DNA of 64,000 nucleotides. Origin: Polaromonas glacialis. GTDB taxonomy: Bacteria > Pseudomonadota > Gammaproteobacteria > Burkholderiales > Burkholderiaceae_C. The stretch lies in assembly GCF_000709345.1 (NCBI RefSeq), contig NZ_KL448323.1, positions 3,676,808 through 3,740,807 of the forward strand. The letters are read 5' to 3'. The notes under the pieces were generated by a model, which saw only the letters and a list, made by a program, of their open reading frames with translations, was not told the origin of the DNA and made no database searches. A program made the position numbers and the translations under genes. This document shows positions 44,223-52,654 of this stretch, in pieces; position 1 is the first letter of the stretch; each line of letters starts with the position of its first letter.

Positions 44223-45773
44223 TCACAGCGCTTTGCGCAGGTTGGTTGGCGCGATGCGCAGCGCTTCGCGGTATTTGGCCACCGTGCGGCGGGCGCATTC
44301 GATGCCCTGCTCCTTGAGCATTTCGGAAATCTGGTTGTCGCTGAGCGGCTTTTTCGTGCTTTCGGAGGCGACGAACTGCTTGATCAGCGCGCGCACGGCG
44401 GTGCTCGACGCATTGCCGCCGCTTTCGGTGCCCAGGCCGGAGCCAAAGAAATACTTCAACTCGAAGGTGCCGAAGGGCGTGCCCATGTACTTGGCGGTGG
44501 TCACCCGCGAAATGGTCGATTCGTGCAGGCCCAGCTCGTCGGCGATCTCGCGCAGCACCAGCGGGCGCATGGCGAGTTCGCCGTGGGTGAAGAAGTTTTT
44601 CTGCCGCTCGACGATGGCGTTGCTGACGCGCAGGATGGTGTCGAAACGCTGCTGGATGTTCTTGATGAACCAGCGCGCTTCCTGCAGCCGCTGCTGCAGC
44701 GCCTGGCCGCCGCCCCGGCCGCCGTGCTGGCGCAGGGCGCTGGCGTAAATGTCGTGGACCCGCAGCCGGGGCATGACGTCGCTGTTGAGCGTGACCTTGA
44801 AGCCCCGGCCGGCCTTGACGACGATCACGTCGGGAACGATCAGGTTGCGCTCGACATTGGCAAAGCGCCGGCCGGGCTTGGGGTCGAGCCGGGCGATCAG
44901 GCCAATCGCGCCCTTGATGGCGTCTTCGGGGAATTTGCACAGGTGCGACAGGCGCTTGACATCGCGCTTGGCCAGCAACTCCATCGGCTGCTGGCAGATC
45001 GCCATGGCGGCGCGCGACTCCAGGCTGTTCTTGCAGTCAAGCAACTGCAGCCGCAGGCATTCGGCCAGGGTGCGCGCGCCGACGCCGGCAGGCTCCATGT
45101 GCTGGAGCAGTTGCAGGGCGATGGCGAACTGCTGCGCCAGCTCTTCGGCCTGCTCCAGGTTGTCGCCCGCCAGGCCGGCGGCGAGCGACGCCAGGCTGTC
45201 TTCGAGGTAGCCGTCGTCATTGAGCGACTCGATCAGGAAGTGCAGCGCGGCGCGGTCGAGTTCGGACAGGCGCAGGCCGAGCGCCTGCCGGTGCAGGTGG
45301 TCCTGCAGCGACTCGTGCGCGCCAGTCAGGTCGGAGGCTTCGGCGTTACTGTCGTCCAGGTTGTTCTTGCGCGCCGGCGCGTCGCCGCCCCATTCGCTGT
45401 CGTCGGGCGAGGACTCGACCGAGCCGTCGCCTTCCCAGCTTTCTTCGAGCGCGGCCTCGGTGCCGGCCTCCGCCGTGGTTTCAGACTCTTTTGACGTGCT
45501 TGCGCTTGCTGTGTCTGAGTTTCCAGCTATTGAATCCGTAGCAGACTCGAACTCGCGGCTGTCCTGACTGACCGGGGTGTCGGTCTGGTCCAGGCCAAAT
45601 TCCTCGCGCGGCGCGCTGTCGTCGGCCAGTTCGAGGAACGGATTCTCGTCCAGCATCTGCTCGACTTCCTGGCTCAGCTCCAGCGTCGAGAGCTGCAGCA
45701 GCCGGATCGACTGCTGCAGCTGCGGCGTGAGCGCCAGGTGCTGCGAGACGCGCAGTGAAAGTCCTTGTTTCAT
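44223..45773 (-). CDS. rpoN: RNA polymerase sigma-54 factor RpoN
   Basis: 516 aa. Region I is Gln/Leu-rich (LTPQLQQSIRLLQLSTLELS). Region II is a long acidic linker (about 75-165), and region III contains the core-binding and HTH parts. The RpoN box is ARRTVAKYREAL near the C-terminus. It directs transcription of nitrogen, motility and other genes with enhancer-binding proteins. The start at 45773 (MKQGLSLRVSQHL) is the family start; a GC-rich repeat element begins only about 10 bp upstream and no Shine-Dalgarno is visible. A dispersed repeat copy lies in the acidic linker codons. Confidence 0.96.
   Translation of the reverse strand: MKQGLSLRVSQHLALTPQLQQSIRLLQLSTLELSQEVEQMLDENPFLELADDSAPREEFGLDQTDTPVSQDSREFESATDSIAGNSDTASASTSKESETTAEAGTEAALEESWEGDGSVESSPDDSEWGGDAPARKNNLDDSNAEASDLTGAHESLQDHLHRQALGLRLSELDRAALHFLIESLNDDGYLEDSLASLAAGLAGDNLEQAEELAQQFAIALQLLQHMEPAGVGARTLAECLRLQLLDCKNSLESRAAMAICQQPMELLAKRDVKRLSHLCKFPEDAIKGAIGLIARLDPKPGRRFANVERNLIVPDVIVVKAGRGFKVTLNSDVMPRLRVHDIYASALRQHGGRGGGQALQQRLQEARWFIKNIQQRFDTILRVSNAIVERQKNFFTHGELAMRPLVLREIADELGLHESTISRVTTAKYMGTPFGTFELKYFFGSGLGTESGGNASSTAVRALIKQFVASESTKKPLSDNQISEMLKEQGIECARRTVAKYREALRIAPTNLRKAL
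45484..45543 (+). repeat. Dispersed repeat copy 10, inside rpoN
   Basis: CTCTTTTGACGTGCTTGCGC, then a spacer, then AGCTATTGAATCCGTAGCA (45525-45543). It lies antisense and in frame within the acidic region II linker, giving ATDSIAGNSD in the protein. Confidence 0.55.
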
Positions 45774-45783
45774 AAAGATATAG

Positions 45784-45877
45784 CCCCCACGCTCCCCGCT
45801 TCGCGTGGTTCGCTGCCCCCCGAGGGGGCCGCCCCGCCTGCGGCCTGGCAAAGCCAGTTCCGCGGCCGGTACTTGCA
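45784..45877 (+). repeat. GC-rich 94-bp repeat, direct copy 1
   Basis: It begins CCCCCACGCTCCCCGCTTCG and contains CCCCCGAGGGGG and GGCAAAGCC. It is nearly identical to the copy 102 bp downstream and lies immediately before the rpoN start. Confidence 0.85.
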
Positions 45878-45885
45878 AGGACTAA

Positions 45886-45979
45886 CCCCCACGCTCCCCG
45901 CTTCGCGTGGTTCGCTACCCCCCGAGGGGGCCGCCCCGCCTGCAGTCCGGCAAAGCCGGTCCTGCGGCCGGTATTGGCA
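45886..45979 (+). repeat. GC-rich 94-bp repeat, direct copy 2
   Basis: The same unit as the preceding copy, with roughly ten substitutions concentrated after CCGCCTGC. The CCCCCGAGGGGG palindrome is conserved. Confidence 0.85.
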
Positions 45980-46008
45980 CGGGCGGGGAAGGGTGTCAGT
46001 GCGTCTGG

Positions 46009-46107
46009 CAAGCACGCGCCGCGGAACCGGCTTTGCCGGGCCGCAGGTGACGGCCCCCTGAGGGGGGAGGGAGCTGCACGAAGTGAGCGACAACGGGGGG
46101 GCACGCA
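46009..46107 (-). repeat. GC-rich repeat, inverted divergent copy 3
   Basis: On the minus strand it contains GGCAAAGCCGG, CCCCTCAGGGGGCC-type palindromes and TCGCTCACTTCGTGCAG, matching the order of the direct copies in reverse. It ends 3 bp before the lptB stop codon. Confidence 0.7.
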
Positions 46108-46110
46108 TGG

Positions 46111-46908
46111 CTACATCTTGAAGTGTTCGCCCAAATACACGCGGCGCACCTCGGTGTTGTCCACGATCTCGGCCGGCGTGCCGTTGGCCAGCACATGGCC
46201 GTCGCTGATGATATAGGCGTGGTCACAGATGCCCAGCGTCTCGCGAACGTTGTGGTCGGTGATCAGGACGCCGATGCCGCGCGATTTCAGGAAGCCGATG
46301 ATGCGCTGGATCTCGATCACGGCAATCGGGTCGATGCCGGCAAACGGTTCGTCGAGCAGGATGAAGCGCGGCTGGGTGGCCAGGGCTCTGGCAATCTCGA
46401 CGCGGCGGCGCTCGCCGCCCGACAGCGACAAGGCCGGCGAGTCGCGCAGATGGTCCACGCGCAGGTCCTTGAGCAGCGCATCGAGCCGCGACTCCAGCTC
46501 GGCCCGGCCCAGCGGCTTGCCGGCCGCATCGCGCTGCAACTCCAGCACGGCACGAACGTTTTCCTGCACGCTGAGCTTGCGAAAGATCGACGCTTCCTGC
46601 GGCAGATAGCTCAGGCCCAGGCGCGCGCGCTTGTGGATCGGCATTTGCTCGACCGGCTGGCCGTCGATGGAAATGGTGCCCGCATCGGCGCGCACCAGGC
46701 CGACGATCATGTAGAACGACGTGGTCTTGCCCGCGCCATTGGGGCCCAGCAGTCCGACGACCTCGCCTTTTTTCACCGACAGCGACACGTCCTGCACCAC
46801 CAGCCGGCTGCCGTAGGACTTTCGCAGTCCCTGCGCGACCAGGCTGCTGGACGTGTCCAGGCGGACCGCGCCCTCCTGCGGAGTTGCCGTTTCAATCGTT
46901 CCATTCAT
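46111..46908 (-). CDS. lptB: LPS export ABC transporter ATPase LptB
   Basis: 265 aa cytoplasmic ATPase that powers extraction of lipopolysaccharide from the inner membrane. It has Walker A GPNGAGKTTSF, the ABC signature LSLSGGERRRVEIARAL and Walker B FILLDEPFAGIDPIAV, with the H-loop in ITDHNVRE. The start at 46908 (MNGTIETATPQ) gives an N-terminal extension of about 25 residues over E. coli. The 4-bp spacing from lptA implies one operon. Confidence 0.95.
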   Translation of the reverse strand: MNGTIETATPQEGAVRLDTSSSLVAQGLRKSYGSRLVVQDVSLSVKKGEVVGLLGPNGAGKTTSFYMIVGLVRADAGTISIDGQPVEQMPIHKRARLGLSYLPQEASIFRKLSVQENVRAVLELQRDAAGKPLGRAELESRLDALLKDLRVDHLRDSPALSLSGGERRRVEIARALATQPRFILLDEPFAGIDPIAVIEIQRIIGFLKSRGIGVLITDHNVRETLGICDHAYIISDGHVLANGTPAEIVDNTEVRRVYLGEHFKM

Positions 46909-46912
46909 GGGT

Positions 46913-47554
46913 TCAGGGTGCTTTCGGGGCTGTGCCGGTGCCCAGCGTGGTGCTGGGGCGTAAAACGGGTGCCGGTCCGGCCGCCGGCGGGGCAGCCTGG
47001 GCGCCGGGCGCCGGGCCGCGCGGCGACAGCATGGCCCGGACGCGTCCGCCGGGATTGGCCGCGCTGGCGTTTTTCGCGCCGGCATCGACCGTGAACACGT
47101 CGGTGTTGTTGTCGTACACGATCAGCGCGCCGGTGGTTTCGTCGCTCAGCACCGCGCCTTTGTAGCGGCGCACCACGGCGCGCTTGATGAACTTGACCAG
47201 GTCGGCGCGGCTGTCGTATTCGATGCGCTCGCCTTCGCCCTCGATGTATTCATCGACGCCGTCGCGCTTCTTGCGGTAGTAGGCCAGCTTGCCGGGGGCC
47301 GCCGTGGCCACGGCCAGCTGGTAGCCTTCCGGGTCCTGGCTGACATCGACCTGCGCGCCACGGATGATGGTCGTCCCCTTGGTGATGACGACATTGCCGG
47401 TGAAGACGCTGGTCTGCTTGAGGTCGTCGTAGCGCAGGGAATCAGCCTCGGCATTCATCGGCTTGTCGCGGTCGGCCTTCTCGGCTGCGGCGGGCAGCGC
47501 CACGCCTGCGGCGAGGAAGGCCATCAGGAGGAAAGAACAAAAGGAGCGTTTCAT
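46913..47554 (-). CDS. lptA: LPS transport periplasmic protein LptA
   Basis: 213 aa. It has a cleavable signal peptide (about 1-24, LPAAAE), then an OstA/LptA beta-jellyroll domain: AEADSLRYDDLKQTSVFTGN, VVITKGTTIIRGAQVDV and DNNTDVFTVDAG. A Pro/Ala-rich C-terminal tail follows. It bridges LPS across the periplasm with LptC and LptD. lptC is not next to it here. Confidence 0.92.
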   Translation of the reverse strand: MKRSFCSFLLMAFLAAGVALPAAAEKADRDKPMNAEADSLRYDDLKQTSVFTGNVVITKGTTIIRGAQVDVSQDPEGYQLAVATAAPGKLAYYRKKRDGVDEYIEGEGERIEYDSRADLVKFIKRAVVRRYKGAVLSDETTGALIVYDNNTDVFTVDAGAKNASAANPGGRVRAMLSPRGPAPGAQAAPPAAGPAPVLRPSTTLGTGTAPKAP

Positions 47555-47699
47555 AAGGCACGAATCTTGCAGCTACGGGTTTTGCCATTGTAGCCATGCC
47601 TGCAACGCTGGAAACTTCAGAAACCTTGCCAATATGAAGTCCGTCCAGCCAGGAGCCGCCTGTGAGGCACCATTGACCAGTAACACCCTCACGCAGAAA

Positions 47700-48599
47700 T
47701 CACCTGGCGGCCTGGAGTTCCGTCGGTTCCGGCGCGGCCTGGCTTGTGGCCTGCGGTTGTGCCGGTTCCTCGACGTCGTACGACCCGAAGACCTGGCGGG
47801 CCGAGCGGGTTTCAGGCAGCACATAGACGATGCCGTTTGTCCCGGTAAACGCCGGGCTCACGACGTTTTCATAAAACTTCACGGGAACATTGATGCAGCC
47901 ATAGGAAATCCTGCGGTCCGACGGCGACGAACTGTCCAGCCGCTGGGCGCGGCGCTCCTTGGCGTTGGAGGTAATCACCCGATGCAAGGCAATGGCCGTG
48001 TCGTAGTCGACCCAGAGAATTTCTTCTCCGTGCAGATTCTTGTCGAGCGAAGCCACGAAACGCCCCGCCGGCGTGGTGCGCTCCTCGGGCCGGATAGTGG
48101 ACAGTTTGCGGTTGCCGATGCCGGGGACGGCGTCATCGCCTTGCGCCAGGCCGAGCAGTGCCGGAGCGGCCCCGCGCAGCCTGCCAGTCGCATCGAACAG
48201 GAAGACTCTGGCATCCGCTTTGTCGACGATCAGGAACGGCAGGCTGCGGTTGTCGCGGGAATCAACCACCCAGTTGGCGACATGCCGGGCCTGCGGGGAG
48301 GCGTGCTCCTGCTCGAAGCTGGCCCGTCTGGCGTGCTGCGGCGCGGCCATGGGCGGTGTCTTCGTTGCGGAGGGAGCCGAGGCGTCCTGCGCCGCGATCG
48401 ATCCAGGTCCCGAGACGGCAGATTGCGCAGCGCCCTCAAACGCCAGCGCTGGCTGGGCGGAAAAACCAGCGGCCAGCAGGCCAAGAAGAAGCACGGCTCT
48501 GGCCAGGATGGCGGTGATCGGGCGCACGCGCACGGGGCATTTTGCGCAGGGCAGCGCTGCCCGCAAGCGCTGCCCGGTCCAGTTTCTGGGTGAAGTCAT
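47700..48599 (-). CDS. YkuD-like L,D-transpeptidase domain protein
   Basis: 299 aa exported protein with a membrane/signal segment at about 35-60 (AILARAVLLLGLLAAGFSAQ). The C-terminal catalytic region includes PFLIVDKADARVFLFDATG, RTTPAGRF and the active-site stretch ISYGCINVP, where Cys is the nucleophile. The usual His-Gly before Cys is Tyr-Gly here. It may crosslink or modify peptidoglycan. The start at 48599 (MTSPRNWTG) is used over 48641. Confidence 0.8.
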   Translation of the reverse strand: MTSPRNWTGQRLRAALPCAKCPVRVRPITAILARAVLLLGLLAAGFSAQPALAFEGAAQSAVSGPGSIAAQDASAPSATKTPPMAAPQHARRASFEQEHASPQARHVANWVVDSRDNRSLPFLIVDKADARVFLFDATGRLRGAAPALLGLAQGDDAVPGIGNRKLSTIRPEERTTPAGRFVASLDKNLHGEEILWVDYDTAIALHRVITSNAKERRAQRLDSSSPSDRRISYGCINVPVKFYENVVSPAFTGTNGIVYVLPETRSARQVFGSYDVEEPAQPQATSQAAPEPTELQAAR

Positions 48600-48653
48600 G
48601 ATGCTGGTCAAATCCGCCTGTTGCGTGACGTGGTCGGGCACGGCCCGTGGCGC

Positions 48654-51600
48654 TTAGTTGCGGTAGGGTTTGGGCGCACGCTTGGGCGCCACGTAAGCCT
48701 CGGGCGGAGCTGCGACCGGCGTAACGACAGGCGTTTCAGCAGGAGTGACAACGATCGGTGCCGGTGGCATCACAACCCGCAATACGGGTGGCGGCAAGGT
48801 GGCCGGCACCACAACCACCGGCAGGGCCGGTGGCACGATGCTTGGCACAGGGCCTGGCGGGATGGCGGCTGGCGGCACGGGCTGGATCACTGGAGGTGGG
48901 AACGAACCTGTGATTGCTGGTGGCACGACGACCGGAGGGGTCACTACCGGAGGCGTCACGACGGGTGGCACAACGACCGGAGGGGTCACTACCGGAGGCG
49001 TCACGACGGGTGGCACAACGACCGGAGGGGTCACTACCGGAGGCACCGTAACAGGGGTCACTGTTAGCTGGCCGTCTGTGTAGGTGATGACGTAATTGCC
49101 TGGGTTGAAGGTTCCTCCGGTTGCGCCAGTTGGCGTGATCGCATACGGTCCTGGTGCGGTGGCAGTCGCTACCGAGCCTGGGCTGGTTTCGGTGACGCTG
49201 CCCACAGTCTCGCCGTTCTTCGGCGCTACCGGGGTCGTGAAGGCCGTGCCCGACGGTGTGAATGTGTCGCCGTAGACCTTGGTGGCGTCGTTCGCCTTGA
49301 TCGTCAGCGGCGCCGGCGTCACGGTCAATGCACCGTCGACATAGGTGATGGTGTAGTTGCTCGGCGTGAACGTGCCGCCGGTGGCAGCGCTAGGCGTGAT
49401 GGCGTAGGGCCCTGGCACAGCGGCGGTCGGCGGTGTTCCCGTCGGGCTGAGTTCGGTGACGCTGCCCACGGTTTCGCCGTTTTGCGGTGCTACCGGCGTC
49501 GTGAAGGCCGTGCCCGACGGTGTGAATGTGTCGCCGTAGACCTTGGTGGCGTCGTTCGCCTTGATCGTCAGCGGCGCCGGCGTCACGGTCAATGCACCGT
49601 CGACATAGGTGATGGTGTAGTTGCTCGGCGTGAACGTGCCGCCGGTGGCAGCGCTAGGCGTGATGGCGTAGGGCCCTGGCACAGCGGCGGTCGGCGGCGT
49701 TCCCGTCGGGCTGAGTTCGGTGACGCTGCCCACGGTTTCGCCGTTTTGCGTCGCTACCGGCGTCGTGAAGGCCGTGCCCGACGGTGTGAAGGTTTGGCCG
49801 TAGACCTTGGTGGCGTCGTTCGCCTTGATCGTCAGCGGCGCGGGCGTCACGGTCAGTGCGCCGTCGACATAGGTGATGGTGTAGTTGCTTGGCGTGAACG
49901 TGCCCGTGGCGCTGCCTGGCGTGATCGCGATGGGATAGGTGCTGCCCACCACGCTGGCGGTCGGAGCCGTGCCCGTGCTGGTCTCGGCCACGCTGGTGAC
50001 GGTTTCACCGGCTACCGGGGCTACCGGAGTCGTGAAGGCCGTTCCCGATGGCGTGAACGTCTGGCCGTAGACCTTGGTGGCGTCGTTTGCCTTGATCGTC
50101 AGCGGCGCCGGGGTGATGCTGGCCGTGGTGATCGCGGTCGTGTTCACCGTGTAGTTGCCCGCGTCTGCACCGGCAAGGCTCAGGCCGGTGCCCGTCACCG
50201 TTTTGCCATTGCCCACGTTCTTGTCGCTAAATTGTGCCGTGCCTCCTGTGTAGGTGACAGAGTCCCCTGCAAAGGGAGTGGCCAGCGTACGGCTCGCGAT
50301 CACTGCCGAGTCGTTTCCGTCGTACATCTTGTCGTCCGCCGTGATGCGGCCGATCAGCGTCGCTGGCGTGATCGTGCCCGGTGCCGTATTCACTGAAACA
50401 GAGTAGTTGTTGCCTCCGTTGCCGTCACTTACGGTATACGGGCCATTCGCAACCAGGGTGCTGTTTCCCGTGCCCAGTACGTTCTTACTGGCATAGACCT
50501 GGGTCAGCGTGCCGTTCAGGGTGTCTCCAGGTTGCAGGCCGAGGAATGTCGGCGTGCCTGTTGAACTGGTGGTGCCGTTGTAGACGCGGGTATCGGTGAC
50601 TGCGTTGACCGTCAGCGGCCGGGCCGTGATGTCGGCGCGCGTGACGTAGGTTCCGGACGTCGTTCCGGCAGGCGCAAACAGGTCGAAAACAGCATTGCTA
50701 AAGGTGCTGTTGAAGGTGATCAGCTTGTCCGTGCCGACGTGCTTGGTATCGAAATTGGCATTGCTGACAGCGCCCAGTGTGGCGGCAGGCGCGACACCTG
50801 CTAAGTCTGGTTTAAGCCCGCTGACGTTAGCCGTCGTCGTGCCGTCGTACATCTTGTTGTCGCCCTTGCCGAAGACCCAAGCCTTGGCGTCCAGCACGCC
50901 AGCCCCAGTCAGGTTCGAGCGGTAGGCGGTGATCTCAGCGTTCGTGGTGGCGTAGCTCGCCGGATTGAAGCGAATGCTGAGGTTGCCGGTCGTGATGGTC
51001 AGGCAGTTGGAGCCACAGGTAATGGACACCGTGCCGGCAGCCGCGCCGGGGCCGGTGCCGTCGTTGTCGGCACGCAGCACCATGTCACCGGAGGTGATCG
51101 TCGAGGCGGCCTGGATCTTGACATCCTTGCCGGCCACCGCTGTCAGGGTTCCGGTAGTAATGGTTGTCGCCGCTGTCACCTTTACATCGTTCACGGCGTT
51201 GAAGGTGAGATTGCCGGTGGTTGTCTTGGTAGCCGCAGCGACGTTGACGTCGTGTCCGGCCTTGGCAATCACGCTGCCGTTGATGCCCGTAATGGCCTGA
51301 TTGATGTTGACATCGTTAACGGCATTCATGGTCAACGCGGTGGTTGCCGTCCAGGAGACGGCGTCATTAACGTTCACATTGCCAGCCGTGCCGGCTCCGC
51401 CCGAGTTACTGTCAAGGGTAACGTTGGTCAAATCCAGGTTGGTGCCAAGTTGGGCGCCCGTGATGTTTCCGCCACTTGCTGCCACCGTATAGTCAGACGG
51501 GTCGATCAACCAGGTGCCGGTTTTCCCGGCGCTCGCCAGCGTGGTGACCTTGGCGCCGTTCGCGACCTTCACATTCGCTGCGGAGGTTTCAACAAAGCCG

Positions 51601-52580
51601 CCATTGCCGCCAATTGGCGCTGACGCATCGAGCGTGCCGGCCACGTTCACGGTGCCGCTGTCCATGCCGCCCAGCAGCTTGATCGTGCCGTTTTCGCCCG
51701 TGACCAGCGTCTGCGCCTGCACCACGCCGGTGTTGTTGACCGCATTGGACAGCAAGCTGCCGGCCGCCTGCGTGGTCATGAGCACCTGGCCGCCGTCGGC
51801 GCGGACCATGCCGCCGTTGTCCACCAGCGCGTCGACCGCGCCCTGGTCCACCGTGACGTTGAGCAGCTTGTCGCCTGCCATGTCCAGCGTGACGGCGTTG
51901 CCGGCCGCGAGCGCGACCGTGCCGAGCTGGGCCGCTATCACGCCCTGGTTGCTGACGTTGGCGCCGAGCAGGGCGACGTAGCCGCCAATGGCCGCGTTGA
52001 TGGTGCCCTGGTTCAAGACCGAGCCTGCGCCCGCGCCAGAGAATTTGAAGTTGTTCGCCATGAAGTTGGCGTCCGAGATGGCCAGCGTGGAGGCCACCAG
52101 TCCGCCCACATTGACCGATGCGCCCTGGCCGAACAGGATGCCGTTGGGGTTGACCAGGAACACCTTGCCGTTCGAGGACAGGCTGCCCAGGATGTTGGAA
52201 GGGTCCGAGCCGACGACGCGGTTCAGCGCCACCGAGTTGCTGCCCGGCTGCACGAATTGCACCGACTCGCCAGCCTTGATGCCAAAGCTCTGCCAGTTGA
52301 TCGCCACGTTGGGCGTGGTCTGGGTGATCGTCATGTTGCCGGTCGTGCCGCCGATGCTGGCGCTGCCGGCTGACACGACGCCGCCCGCGGGCTGGGCATA
52401 AGCACTGGCCCCACAGGCCATCATCAGCGAAACGGCCAGGATTTTCAGCCTGAAGCTACCGCCAGCATCGGCAGCCGCCGCGCAGGAAGAGGTTTTCTTG
52501 CCGGCGCCGCGGGTGATTTCGGAAACGGCCACAAAGGTGCCGGTCTGGTCGTTCCAGATGGAGCGGTGAATGAGGTTCAT
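48654..52580 (-). CDS. Two-partner secretion adhesin TpsA (FHA-like) with MBG repeats
   Basis: 1308 aa surface protein. The N-terminus is an extended signal peptide (ESPR, MNLIHRSIWNDQTGTFVAVS, then a hydrophobic core ending CGASAYAQPA). The TPS secretion domain follows, with NSVALNRVVGSDPSNILG and VFLVNPNGILFGQGA. After a haemagglutinin-like region come YDG-type (KMYDGTTTANV, KMYDGNDSAV) domains and four MBG repeats of about 88 residues from residue 824 to 1171. A Pro-Val-rich stalk and a short basic tail (KRAPKPYRN) end it. It is secreted by the adjacent TpsB. The ligand is unknown; no toxin domain is seen. Confidence 0.9.
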   Translation of the reverse strand: MNLIHRSIWNDQTGTFVAVSEITRGAGKKTSSCAAAADAGGSFRLKILAVSLMMACGASAYAQPAGGVVSAGSASIGGTTGNMTITQTTPNVAINWQSFGIKAGESVQFVQPGSNSVALNRVVGSDPSNILGSLSSNGKVFLVNPNGILFGQGASVNVGGLVASTLAISDANFMANNFKFSGAGAGSVLNQGTINAAIGGYVALLGANVSNQGVIAAQLGTVALAAGNAVTLDMAGDKLLNVTVDQGAVDALVDNGGMVRADGGQVLMTTQAAGSLLSNAVNNTGVVQAQTLVTGENGTIKLLGGMDSGTVNVAGTLDASAPIGGNGGFVETSAANVKVANGAKVTTLASAGKTGTWLIDPSDYTVAASGGNITGAQLGTNLDLTNVTLDSNSGGAGTAGNVNVNDAVSWTATTALTMNAVNDVNINQAITGINGSVIAKAGHDVNVAAATKTTTGNLTFNAVNDVKVTAATTITTGTLTAVAGKDVKIQAASTITSGDMVLRADNDGTGPGAAAGTVSITCGSNCLTITTGNLSIRFNPASYATTNAEITAYRSNLTGAGVLDAKAWVFGKGDNKMYDGTTTANVSGLKPDLAGVAPAATLGAVSNANFDTKHVGTDKLITFNSTFSNAVFDLFAPAGTTSGTYVTRADITARPLTVNAVTDTRVYNGTTSSTGTPTFLGLQPGDTLNGTLTQVYASKNVLGTGNSTLVANGPYTVSDGNGGNNYSVSVNTAPGTITPATLIGRITADDKMYDGNDSAVIASRTLATPFAGDSVTYTGGTAQFSDKNVGNGKTVTGTGLSLAGADAGNYTVNTTAITTASITPAPLTIKANDATKVYGQTFTPSGTAFTTPVAPVAGETVTSVAETSTGTAPTASVVGSTYPIAITPGSATGTFTPSNYTITYVDGALTVTPAPLTIKANDATKVYGQTFTPSGTAFTTPVATQNGETVGSVTELSPTGTPPTAAVPGPYAITPSAATGGTFTPSNYTITYVDGALTVTPAPLTIKANDATKVYGDTFTPSGTAFTTPVAPQNGETVGSVTELSPTGTPPTAAVPGPYAITPSAATGGTFTPSNYTITYVDGALTVTPAPLTIKANDATKVYGDTFTPSGTAFTTPVAPKNGETVGSVTETSPGSVATATAPGPYAITPTGATGGTFNPGNYVITYTDGQLTVTPVTVPPVVTPPVVVPPVVTPPVVTPPVVVPPVVTPPVVTPPVVVPPAITGSFPPPVIQPVPPAAIPPGPVPSIVPPALPVVVVPATLPPPVLRVVMPPAPIVVTPAETPVVTPVAAPPEAYVAPKRAPKPYRN
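48931..49050 (-). repeat. 45-bp tandem repeat encoding Pro-Val stalk
   Basis: About 2.7 near-identical units of 45 bp, starting at 48931, 48976 and 49021, encode a 15-residue proline/valine/threonine unit (VTPPVV and VVPPVV) in tpsA. Confidence 0.85.
49067..50113 (-). repeat. Four tandem MBG-domain repeats in tpsA (period 264 bp)
   Basis: Equivalent points at 49331, 49595 and 49859 are exactly 264 bp apart; the two middle units are almost identical at DNA level, the outer units diverge. Each encodes an 88-residue MBG domain beginning PAPLTIKANDATKVYG and ending NYTITYVDGALTVT. Confidence 0.88.
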
Positions 52581-52654
52581 GGGAATCTTTCGCGTATTTT
52601 TTGAATTGCGGCTTCAGTCCGCAGGCATGGCAGGCAAGCCTGCGCGGGACAGGC

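Noticed and set aside
48931..50113. Regular repeats resembling a CRISPR array
   Set aside because: The repeats are contiguous, in frame, and encode MBG domains and a proline-rich stalk; there are no spacers.
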